This document shows, piece by piece, positions 12,208-20,900 of a stretch of 64,000 bases of DNA. The stretch is from Scalesia atractyloides. Its lineage: Eukaryota > Streptophyta > Magnoliopsida > Asterales > Asteraceae. The notes under the pieces are model-generated. The model was not told the origin of the DNA and ran no database searches. It saw only the letters and a program-made list of their open reading frames with translations. Each line of letters starts with the position of its first letter. Positions within the stretch are counted from its first letter, which is position 1. A program made the position numbers and the translations under genes. The DNA lies in contig CAMTDV010000013.1 of assembly GCA_947069175.1 (NCBI GenBank), positions 12,224,501-12,288,500 on the forward strand, given 5' to 3'.

Positions 12208-12227
12208 ACATCGGTTATAACCGATGT
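12208..12227. promoter_or_regulatory. 20-bp palindrome with paired MYB-type cores in U3
   Basis: CATCGGTTATAACCGATG, extended by one base on each side, is a perfect palindrome carrying CGGTTA and its inverse TAACCG, which fit the plant MYB core CNGTTA. It lies about 90 bp upstream of the TATA box. The same palindrome is present in LTRs of A (3'), E and G and in altered form in S1 and B. Confidence 0.6.
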
Positions 12228-12316
12228 TTGAAGTCCGCGACCAAACCATAACCGCCGGAGTTTTATGATTTGCGAATACAGTCGGAAATCAGACCAAGTG
12301 CATCTCGATTTTCTCC

Positions 12317-12324
12317 TATAAATT
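12317..12324 (+). promoter_or_regulatory. TATA box of element A 5' LTR
   Basis: TATAAATT preceded by a CT-rich run and followed by AC-rich sequence, at a position conserved in the LTRs of A, B, C, E and G. Transcription would start near 12350, so U3 is only about 0.55 kb and R plus U5 about 2.1 kb. Confidence 0.65.
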
Positions 12325-12757
12325 CACCCACAACCGACTGTAAACCTTTTCGCTCAAAACCACACTCTTTCTCGGCGAAAACTCCCTCGCCGGAACTTTT
12401 CTGTTCATCGCCGGAAAACCGATTTCCTTATTTCTGAACCTCAATGAGCCCCTGAAGCTTATACCGGAGATACCCATACTTTTTCCAAGCTTTCCGGAGA
12501 CTTGCTGCTGCAAGACAACTGACGCCGGAGTTGATTGCTGTCGCCGGAGTTCTGCCGGAAAACAGAGGGTCCAGTCGGTATACTTCTTCGCTTATTTTCT
12601 TTATCTTTTCACCCTTATCTTACCTTAATGGACTGAAAAACACTAATAAACTGATAAAAACTTTGAACCAGTCGATTTCCGAACTCTGGTTCTATCTTTG
12701 ATGAAGAAGACGATGTATTCGTTATATTATAAGTATAATTAAAATCAACTTATTAAT

Positions 12758-13348
12758 CGGGTTAGACACACAGTCCAGCGGTGGACTGTGTGCACATATA
12801 AAACGCAAAACGTCTCAAGTTCGAATCCCGTCTCACACACGCTGCCTTAATAAAAATCATTTTTTTTGTTAAACCGAACCGGGTCGCCACAGTTATGCGT
12901 TAAGTATATTGATAACCGAAATAATAACCAAGTTAGACACACAGTCCAGCGGTGGACTGTGTGTTTGTTTATATCACTGGTCACGAGTTCGAGTCCGGTC
13001 TTCTGCACCGACTCGGACAATTATCTCTTCTTTTTAAATAAGGCAGAAAAGGAAATATCTAATTTGTATTTAAGTATAATAAAAATCGAATTATATAACA
13101 TGTTAAACACACAGTCCAGCGGTGGACTGTGTGTTAGATTAAACCACAGGTCCCGGGTTCGAGACCTGTGGAGTGCATGTCCGATTCGCTTAAACTGTTT
13201 TTAAAATAAAAATGATTTTCGGTTTAAACTAATTAATATATATATGTAATTAAAATCAGATATATAACGGGTTAGACACGTAGCTCAGTTGGTAGAGCTG
13301 CGTGCACGCGTACGGGAGGTCTCGGGTTCGAGCCTCACTCAGCGCACT
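12758..13348 (+). repeat. Array of four ~170-bp tRNA-like units in element A 5' LTR
   Basis: Equivalent anchor bases lie at 12764, 12935, 13105 and 13274 (periods 171, 170, 169). Each unit opens GTTAGACAC or GTTAAACAC, has a 10-bp D-like hairpin (CACACAGTCC/GGACTGTGTG in the first three; CACGTAGCTC/GAGCTGCGTG with one G-U pair in the fourth), a TTCGA B-box motif about 40-50 nt later, and then an AT-rich spacer; the first three show a T5-T8 run about 20-35 nt after the T arm. The fourth carries the classical tRNA D-arm core TAGCTCAGTTGGTAGAGC. The third also forms a 9-bp T-side stem, CCACAGGTC/GACCTGTGG. All lie in the transcribed R/U5 part. Confidence 0.85.
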
Positions 13349-13365
13349 TGTATTCCGAATTGAAC

Positions 13366-13410
13366 CGGTCAACGGTCAGGTCAACGGTCAGTCAAACGGT
13401 CAACGGTCAG
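13366..13410. promoter_or_regulatory. Cluster of GGTCAA (W-box type) repeats in LTR
   Basis: Several GGTCAACGGTCA units; on the other strand these read TTGACC, the W-box core bound by WRKY factors. Equivalent clusters follow the last tRNA-like unit in the LTRs of B, E, G, H and S1. The cluster is downstream of the predicted transcription start, so a promoter role is uncertain. Confidence 0.5.
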
Positions 13411-14436
13411 AAAAAAATCAATTTTTTTATTATTTTTTATTTAATTATTTTAATTAAAAATCAATTAAAAATACTTAAAAATAACATTTTTAAGGTTAGA
13501 AAATAGCCTCAAACTCACAAAAATACACCCAACAATCCTACTAAAATAGATTAATAAAATCCGTTTACTTACCAAACCATAATGCGATTTATCTAGGTTA
13601 ATCTCACTCGTGGTTAAAACCACTTCGCGTACATTCAACATCAACAACCGAACGCACCCACTGTGAGTGAATCTTACAACTTCCCCTTTTAAATTACACG
13701 TTTTGGGGTGTGTCATGTGTTATGAAAATAATTAATTTATTTATTTAAACTTGTGCCATACCACATCATGACCTAAACTTAGATTGTTTATATTGTTGTG
13801 TTTTACTTATTTCCTTATGCCAAATCATATGAAACTCATTCATTAAGCCCATCAGTTCCTCGTAGGAGACGAGTTGAACAACGCGTGCTTCAAATCAAAT
13901 TCATTATTGTTCATGTGTGTATCATTGAGCTTATATTGGTTGTAGTTGTGTCATTCATATTATCATGTTATGCAATTCATTCATTAGGCCCCTCAGTTCC
14001 TCGTGAGAGACGAGTTGAGCATCGCGTGCCTCTAAATGTTCCATTATTGTTCATGTGTGTTTTCACTTAATATCTTATGATTGTGATTAAGTTTACATCT
14101 ATTTTTACTCATGTTTGGTTGTGCACATATTTCATAATCAATTTAAATAAATTGTTCAAATGTTTTCCATAGGATTCACTCGCCAACATTATGTTGATCC
14201 AAAAAAACCCTTTTACACATGATACAGGTGTACAGGTTGAAGCAAGGAAAACATAGGATATGCCTTAGAAGAGAACAAAGAAGTTTAGATTGTTAGTTAG
14301 AACAGTTGTAACCTTTATTGTAAATTTCCATTTAATTTGTATTAATGAATATGAAACGCTTAATAAATGTCATGAGCTTTGATGATAACCCAATCATGCC
14401 CCGATCACCTTTTCCGCTGCGGGTCGGGGTGTGACA

Positions 14437-14455
14437 GAAAAGGTTACCAGAGCCA
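14437..14455 (+). other. Destroyed primer-binding site of element A
   Basis: Where D, B and C have GATTGGTATCAGA, element A has GAAAAGGTTACCAGAG. These 16 bases are identical to the host sequence following A's 3' LTR (20901-20916). Normal leader sequence resumes at GCCATGACTATAGG. The element could not prime normally from this copy. Confidence 0.85.
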
Positions 14456-15236
14456 TGACTATAGGGATATAGGATAGGTTATTAGACCCTTAGAGCCTAT
14501 ACTATAGTCTGCCTAAATTTTAATTGATTAGATGGTTACATACAAACTTGTGATATTTATTTGTTTCATATTTGTTTACATTTCAGTCAAACATACATGC
14601 ATATATACATATTCATTATACATATATACATATTCATTATACATATATCGATGTTCATGTATTCAATTTATTTTCATACTCTCATTATCCAAAGATTTTG
14701 TGCAATTTTCAAATCTCATCAAAGTAAGTTCTGCGACGGGCATGTAGTAACTGGAAGGGTACAAGTACCGGTAGTCGGAACGTCCTGTCTACGCTGGCAT
14801 TCGTATAAATCCAATATAACGGACCAGTTCGCCTACCTGGGGACCAATGATGAGAGTACGAAGGACCTATTAGGCCAAAGCATGCCACACCAAACGTCGT
14901 TCGAACTAACCTACTTTGAGGTGTCACCGTGTCTACACCTGGACACATTCCGAATATCACACGTTGTATACATATTTCTCGATTTTCTCCGGGTTTTTGT
15001 GTACGCAACCTGGCAGAAACCGTGCGAACCATATGAAAAACCGGTATTCATGGGGGCCCACATGATTACACAGGTAAAGTATGGCGGCATGTAGGGCCTA
15101 ACAGCGAGCAAAACCCAAGACATCCAATGGATGTAGTAATTTATTTATCTATAATTATTTTATGAATGTTCATTCCTAATGCGACCCATGAACCCAAAAG
15201 CATCCAACTCATACTCTTGTCATGTATTCCTTGTAG
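14456..15236 (+). other. Element A leader with candidate intron
   Basis: Untranslated leader. Donor-like AAA|GTAAGT lies at 14724, and the leader ends TTCCTTGTAG at 15236, exactly before the gag ATG. The conserved leader block (14733-14900) lies between them, and contains the palindrome GTACAAGTAC. The overlapping small frames in this region are not conserved in B, C or D and are not genes. Confidence 0.65.
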
Positions 15237-16621
15237 ATGTCTTCTAACTTCGCCCGTAGGAAGACGAGAGCAAGAAAAGCCCGCGAACGCATGGCTGCCT
15301 TAATCGCTCAACAAATGGCTGCCGTAATACCCAACATTGTAATCCAAGTTCAGCAAGCACTTACCGTTAATCCTGTCAATCAAGCAAATCAAAACATTTT
15401 CAACTCTTCCCCAAATACCACTAAATGCACCTACAAGCACTTCAAATCATGCGACCCTCCGAAATACAAAGGGACTGAAGGCGTCACCGCTCTCCTCCAT
15501 TGGTTTGAAGAAATGGAGAACACTTTTCTAAATTGCGATTGCCCTGATGATCGCAAAGTGCGTTATGCTACCGGTCGACTATATGGGATATCACTTACTT
15601 GGTGGAACACAGATAAGGCCAAACGAGGTGTGGAAGATGCTATGTCCTTAACTTGGAACGAATTGAAGGAAATCATGACCAGACGATTTTGCCCAAGGAG
15701 CGAAATCAAGAAGTTAGAAGATGAATTTTACTCATTGAAGCAAGTGGAAGGAGACCACATCACCTACAACAAAAGATTCCTCGAGTTACATCAAATGGTT
15801 CCCAACATGTTCACTCCCCTCTACCGTTTGATCGAGCACTACATTCGTGGTCTTCCGTCAAAGATTCAAGACCCTGTAATAAGTACCTCGCCTGCAACCT
15901 TGGAAGCAGCAATGGAGCTAGTAACAGAGCTCACCGAGAACCGAATCCGAAAGAAAGACTTCAAGGAGGAGAAAAAGAAGAATAAAGAATCGACTGAAAC
16001 CTCCGACTCCACCCAAACTGAATCCCCTTCTCAACCCAATCCTAAGAGAAGAAGAGTCGGGCGACTTTTCGCTGCGACCCAACGAAATCAACCAGTTTTA
16101 CACGCCATACCCATCCGAGCTATCCCAATCACCCAAGTGGCACCCAACTCAGCTTACCCAGATAAGAAACCATATCTTGGACCTCACCCTCGATGCAACA
16201 ACTGTTTTTATCACCATCCCCATACCCTACCTTGTCGTCTATGTGCAACTTGTGGACGCTATGGTCATTTGAGCAATGTTTGTCGCACCTTTCAAAACCA
16301 AACCTTTTCCCCTACTCAAAACATGGCCCAAACTTATCACCAACCCCAATACCCCATGTTCCCACATGCTCGAGCTTGTTTCAATTATGGCGACCTACCC
16401 ACTTTAGAAACACATGCCCTCAATTGGTTAACGTTATCAACACTCAAGCCCAATCAAACCCAGTTAACCAAGTAAACCAAGAAAACCCAAACACTATGCC
16501 ATCAGCAAGAGGAAGAGTCTTCAATATCAACGCCAACCCTGTCGAAGATAATGACGGCCCAGATGAAGATACTCAACTAGTCCTCTTCGCCGAAGATCCA
16601 GATTCAACTCCTATCGTTTAG
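15237..16621 (+). pseudogene. gag: Element A gag, gag-only type with one frameshift
   Basis: Capsid and nucleocapsid protein of a gypsy-type element, nearly complete: an open frame of 412 codons from ATG 15237, then a one-base deletion near 16395 relative to B shifts the frame; the remainder is read in the frame ending at 16621. The capsid block (K-C-T-Y-K-H-F-K through T-E-N-R-I-R) is intact. The first knuckle C-A-T-C-G-R-Y-G-H-L-S-N-V-C is intact; in the second the central cysteine is tyrosine and the frameshift follows at once. The C-terminal tail after N-I-N-A-N is acidic (P-V-E-D-N-D-G-P...) and matches B instead of entering protease. No pol follows. ATG choice is supported by the same position in B, C and D. 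Confidence 0.9.
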
Positions 16622-16783
16622 TTTTATGTTTTTGCCATGTGTAGACTGTTAGAGAAATTATTGGTATATTATATATTATATATTGTTTTCAGTATATGCT
16701 TTTGCCGAGGCCGCAGCTCCCCATCCATCGAGGTTGAGTTTGATCCCCATTTTATTATGTGGTTGATCAGGGTGTGCCCGCAC

Positions 16784-17336
16784 GATCGGCTCCGTTTGTT
16801 TGAGCCTTGATCGGTTATTTCATTTTACATTTCAATACATGCAATACGCTCGGCTCCGTTTGATTGAGCCTTGAGCGCACATTTCAATTTACATTTTCAG
16901 TTCATCCAATACGTTCGGCTCCGTTTGATTGAGCCTTGAGCGCACATACAATTTCATTATCAGTATCTTGTGGTTGTGGTGTTTGTAGTAGAGTCGCATC
17001 GAACCAACCATAATTTGCGGATAAAGTCAATGAAAATTTGACAAGGATATGGTGGATACGCCGATGGTACTTCCTATATATAAGTATTCTTGTCAAATGA
17101 TCGGAGGCATTATCAGGCGGTTATGAGAGGTTCCATGCATAGGCTGTTTGTGTGGTTAAGTTATTCATTTTCAGTACATGCAATACGCTCGGCTCCGTTT
17201 GATTGAGCCTTGAGCACACAATTTCAATTTCAGTACATTCAATACGTTCGGCTCCGTTTGATTGAGCCTTGAGCGCACATTCATTTCATTTTCAGTACAT
17301 GCAATACGATCGGCTCCGTTCGATTGAGCCTTGATC
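16784..17336 (+). repeat. Six GNTC-GGCTC...GAGCC-TTGANC hairpins
   Basis: Hairpins at 16784-16812, 16848-16876, 16913-16941, 17187-17215, 17246-17274 and 17308-17336. The inner stem GGCTC/GAGCC is constant; the outer stem varies as GATC/GATC, GCTC/GAGC and GTTC/GAGC (one G-U pair), keeping pairing, with two unpaired bases TT in between. The same motif occurs at 41968-41996 in B, and in LTRs of S1 (10072), H (24838, 24902, 24966), C (31068, 45546) and E (51169). Confidence 0.8.
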
Positions 17337-17692
17337 GCACAGATATATTTCATTTCAGTATTTTATGTTTGTTGTATTGGTTGTAGAGTTATAGGACTAA
17401 TCATAATTCACTGATAAAACCAATGAAAATTTGACAAGAATATGGTGGATACGCCGCTGGTACTTCCTATATATAAGTATTCTTGTCAAAGGATCAGAGG
17501 CATTATCGGACGGTTATGAGAAGTTCTATGTAGGATTTATTAGTTTCTTGGTAACCAATCATAACTTGTGGATAAAACTAATGAAAATTTGGCAAGAATA
17601 TGGTGGATACGCCGCTGGTACTTCCTATATATAAGTATTCTTGCCAAAGGATCAGAGGCATTATCAGGCGGTTATGAGAAGTTCCATGTAGG
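17037..17692 (+). repeat. Three copies of a ~105-nt structured unit after gag (element A)
   Basis: Each copy has a 13-bp stem TTTGACAAGAATA/TATTCTTGTCAAA closing a roughly 61-nt hairpin around GGTGGATACGCCG...GGTACTTCC, followed by GGATCAGAGGCATTATC and GGTTATGAGA. Copies: 17037-17140 (one G-U pair), 17430-17534 (perfect), 17588-17692 (GGC/GCC replaces GAC/GTC, a compensated change). Small open frames through these copies are incidental. Confidence 0.8.
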
Positions 17693-18264
17693 TTTTAGTA
17701 TTGCCTTGGTTGGAATTTGTGTTACATTTATATCATCATGTTATTTAAAGAGATTGGATTGTGTTCCATTTCTACATAAACTAACCTCTCCATCATAACA
17801 AACGAGAGAGGAACTTCAACCATTCAAACATATATGCTATCAGAATGTGGATTCAAATATTTGCTGTTGTGTTTATTCATGAGCAAATAATTGCTGATGT
17901 GTTTATTCATGTTTGAATATTAGCTGTTGTGTTTATTTACGTTCAAATATCAGCTGTTGTGTTTTATTTATGTTTCCAAGAAGATTGTAGTGTTAGAAGT
18001 TTTGCCTTAGGACATAACCATAATTTTCCCAAACGTATCTAAACTCTTATGCATGATATCAATTTTAGCAAATCATTTCTGCTTATCAATACTTATACAG
18101 TAGGCAACAAAAAGCGATTCCTGAATAGGGTACTTAACCCTTACAAGGAACGTTACCGCCTCGAACAAAAACTTAAACCCTTATTTTTCTAAGTATATAA
18201 CTGTCAAACTAAACATCATCATCCTTTTAGTCAAAATATATCATTATTTAAATTTCGGGACGAA

Positions 18265-18286
18265 ATTTCTAAAAAGCAGGGGATAC
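18265..18286 (+). other. Polypurine tract of element A
   Basis: AAAAAGCAGGGGATAC directly before the 3' LTR start, the usual plus-strand primer position. The equivalent site in B reads the same. Confidence 0.8.
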
Positions 18287-18472
18287 TGTAACATCCGTCA
18301 AAAACGGATTTACCAAACCCGCTCCGTTTATCAACCGAACAGTCAGTCAAAAAAATTTCGTTGCGAATTAAATGCCCAAAGTATTTTTAAACGATACGTA
18401 ATCAATTATTATACAAGAATATATAATTAGTTTTTGAAAAACTGTCAAAAATCGCAAAATAAAAATATTATA

Positions 18473-18553
18473 CCTCTGCCGGGTTTCGAACCCGGGTCAA
18501 TGAGCGGTCCGGATACAAGACTTAACACACACACACAAATCACTGCGCCACTT
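18473..18553 (-). ncRNA. Antisense tRNA-like unit in U3 of element A 3' LTR
   Basis: Copy of the unit at 11980-12062: T arm CCGGG/CCCGG around TTCGAAA, A-box-like core TGGCGCAGTG, downstream T-run on the minus strand. Confidence 0.75.
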
Positions 18554-19249
18554 GTTCTGTTTGGTAAATATTGAAACCATCTAATTCATAAAGTGACATA
18601 ACGAGTTCAAAACCGGCGCCCAATAGTTCAGTCGTCGGAATCCCGGAATTATCGCGAGTTTTTAACACCACTTTCAGTTATAACGTAAACTAGTATTAAG
18701 ACATCGGTTATAACCGATGTTTGAAGTCCGCGACCAAACCATAACCGCCGGAGTTTTATGATTTGCGAATACAGTCGGAAATCAGACCAAGTGCATCTCG
18801 ATTTTCTCCTATAAATTCACCCACAACCGACTGCAAACCTTTTCGCTCAAAACCACACTCTTTCTCGGCGAAAACTCCCTCGCCGGAACTTTTCTGTTCG
18901 TCGCCAGAAAACCGATTTCCTTATTTCTGAACCTCAATGAGCCCCTGAAGCTTATACCGGAGATACCCATACTTTTTCCAAGCTTTCCGGAGACTTGCTG
19001 CTGCAAGACAACTGACGCCGGAGTTGATTGCTGTCGCCGGAGTTCTGCCGGTAAACAGAGGGTCCAGTCGGTATACTTCTTCGCTTATTTTCTTTATCTT
19101 TTCACCCTTATCTTACCTTAATGGACTAAAAAACACTAATAAACTGATAAAAACTTTGAACCAGTCGATTTCCGAACTCTGGTTCTATCTTTGATGAAGA
19201 AGACGATGTATTCGTTATATTATAAGTATAATTAAAATCAACTTATTAA

Positions 19250-19838
19250 TCGGGTTAGACACACAGTCCAGCGGTGGACTGTGTGCACATATAAAACGCA
19301 AAACGTCTCAAGTTCGAATCCCGTCTCACACACGCTGCCTTAATAAAAATCATTTTTTTGTTAAACCGAACCGGGTCGCCACAGTTATGCGTTAAGTATA
19401 TTGATAACCGAAATAATAACCAAGTTAGACACACAGTCCAGCGGTGGACTGTGTGTTTGTTTATATCACTGGTCACGAGTTCGAGTCCGGTCTTCTGCAC
19501 CGACTCGGACAATTATCTCTTCTTTTTAAATAAGGCAGAAAAGGAAATATCTAATTTGTATTTAAGTATAATAAAAATCGAATTATATAACATGTTAAAC
19601 ACACAGTCCAGCGGTGGACTGTGTGTTAGATTAAACCACAGGTCCCGGGTTCGAGACCTGTGGAGTGCATGTCCGATTCGCTTAAACTGTTTTTAAAATA
19701 AAAATGATTTTCGGTTTAAACTAATTAATATATATATGTAATTAAAATCAGATATATAACGGGTTAGACACGTAGCTCAGTTGGTAGAGCTGCGTGCACG
19801 CGTACGGGAGGTCTCGGGTTCGAGCCTCACTCAGCGCA
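19250..19838 (+). repeat. Array of four tRNA-like units in element A 3' LTR
   Basis: Anchors at 19257, 19427, 19597 and 19766 (periods 170, 170, 169). Sequence as in the 5' LTR array. Confidence 0.85.
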
Positions 19839-20900
19839 CTTGTATTCCGAATTGAACCGGTCAACGGTCAGTCAAACGGTCAACGGTCAGAAAAAAATCA
19901 ATTTTTTTTATTATTTTTTATTTAATTATTTTAATTAAAAATCAATTAAAAATACTTAAAAATAACATTTTTAAGGTTAGAAAATAGCCTCAAACTCACA
20001 AAAATACACCCAACAATCCTACTAAAATAGATTAATAAAATCCGTTTACTTACCAAACCATAATGCGATTTATCTAGGTTAATCTCACTCGTGGTTAAAA
20101 CCACTTCGCGTACATTCAACATCAACAACCGAACGCACCCACTGTGAGTGAATCTTACAACTTCCCCTTTTAAATTACACGTTTTGGGGTGTGTCATGTG
20201 TTATGAAAATAATTAATTTATTTATTTAAACTTGTGCCATACCACATCATGACCTAAACTTAGATTGTTTATATTGTTGTGTTTTACTTATTTCCTTATG
20301 CCAAATCATATGAAACTCATTCATTAAGCCCATCAGTTCCTCGTAGGAGACGAGTTGAACAACGCGTGCTTCAAATCAAATTCATTATTGTTCATGTGTG
20401 TATCATTGAGCTTATATTGGTTGTAGTTGTGTCATTCATATTATCATGTTATGCAATTCATTCATTAGGCCCCTCAGTTCCTCGTGTCGCGTGCCTCTAA
20501 ATGTTCCATTATTGTTCATGTGTGTTTTCACTTAATATTTATGATTGTGATTAAGTTTACATCTATTTTTACTCATGTTTGGTTGTGCACATATTTCATA
20601 ATCAATTTAAATAAATTGTTCAAATGTTTTCCATAGGATTCACTCGCCAACATTATGTTGATCCGAAAAAACCCTTTTACACATGATACAGGTGTACAGG
20701 TTGAAGCAAGGAAAACATAGGATATGCCTTAGAAGAGAACAAAGAAGTTTAGATTGTTAGTTAGAACAGTTGTAACCTTTATTGTAAATTTCCATTTAAT
20801 TTGTATTAATGAATATGAAACGCTTAATAAATGTCATGAGCTTTGATGATAACCCAATCATGCCCCGATCACCTTTTCCGCTGCGGGTCGGGGTGTGATA

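Larger units (their letters stand above)
11794..14436 (+). mobile_element. Element A, 5' LTR (2.64 kb)
   Basis: Starts TGTAACATCCGTC, ends GTCGGGGTGTGACA. Target duplication GAAAA lies at 11789-11793 and 20901-20905. Order inside: antisense tRNA-like unit (11980-12062), MYB-type palindrome (12208-12227), TATA box (12317), a GCCGGA-rich stretch (12376-12562), four tRNA-like units (12758-13348), TTGACC/GGTCAA repeats (13366-13410), an AT-rich tract, two copies of a CTCGT/ACGAG hairpin block (about 13838-13910 and 13977-14035) and the conserved end motif. It is nearly identical to the 3' LTR; differences include a roughly 10-bp and a roughly 20-bp indel. The 16 bases following it are not a PBS (see findings). 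Confidence 0.93.
16622..18286 (+). other. Element A post-gag region with repeated hairpin motifs
   Basis: This occupies the place of pol and has no coding content. It holds six GATC/GGCTC-type hairpins (16784-17336) and three copies of a roughly 105-nt hairpin-bearing unit (17037-17140, 17430-17534, 17588-17692), listed separately. A short repeat built on GCTGTTGTGTTTATT occurs at about 17859-17970. The end reads TTTCGGGACGAAATTTC before the polypurine tract. Confidence 0.8.
18287..20900 (+). mobile_element. Element A, 3' LTR (2.61 kb)
   Basis: Starts TGTAACATCCGTC and ends GTGTGATA (final dinucleotide changed from CA). Almost identical to 11794-14436. Followed by target duplication GAAAA (20901-20905). 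Contains the same internal modules, including palindrome, TATA box, tRNA-like units and a single complete CTCGT/ACGAG block, the second being partly deleted near 20486. Confidence 0.93.

Noticed and set aside
12866..13204. 112-codon frame repeated at 19358-19696
   Set aside because: It is identical because the LTRs are identical; it crosses the tRNA-like hairpins and has no protein-like conservation against the B, C or E LTRs.
12760..13348. Calling the LTR units genuine tRNA genes
   Set aside because: The T arms and A/B boxes are good, but I find no pairing acceptor stems or credible anticodon stems, and the D stem is 10 bp. They are tRNA-like, not functional tRNA genes.
14561..15094. 177-codon plus-strand frame in the leader of A
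   Set aside because: The equivalent frame in B is shorter and shifted, and C and D lack it; the conservation there is at nucleotide level in a non-coding block.
17431..17798. Short frames sharing a W-W-I-R-R-W-Y-F-L sequence
   Set aside because: They arise from the repeated hairpin unit being read in frame; the changes between copies preserve pairing, not codons.
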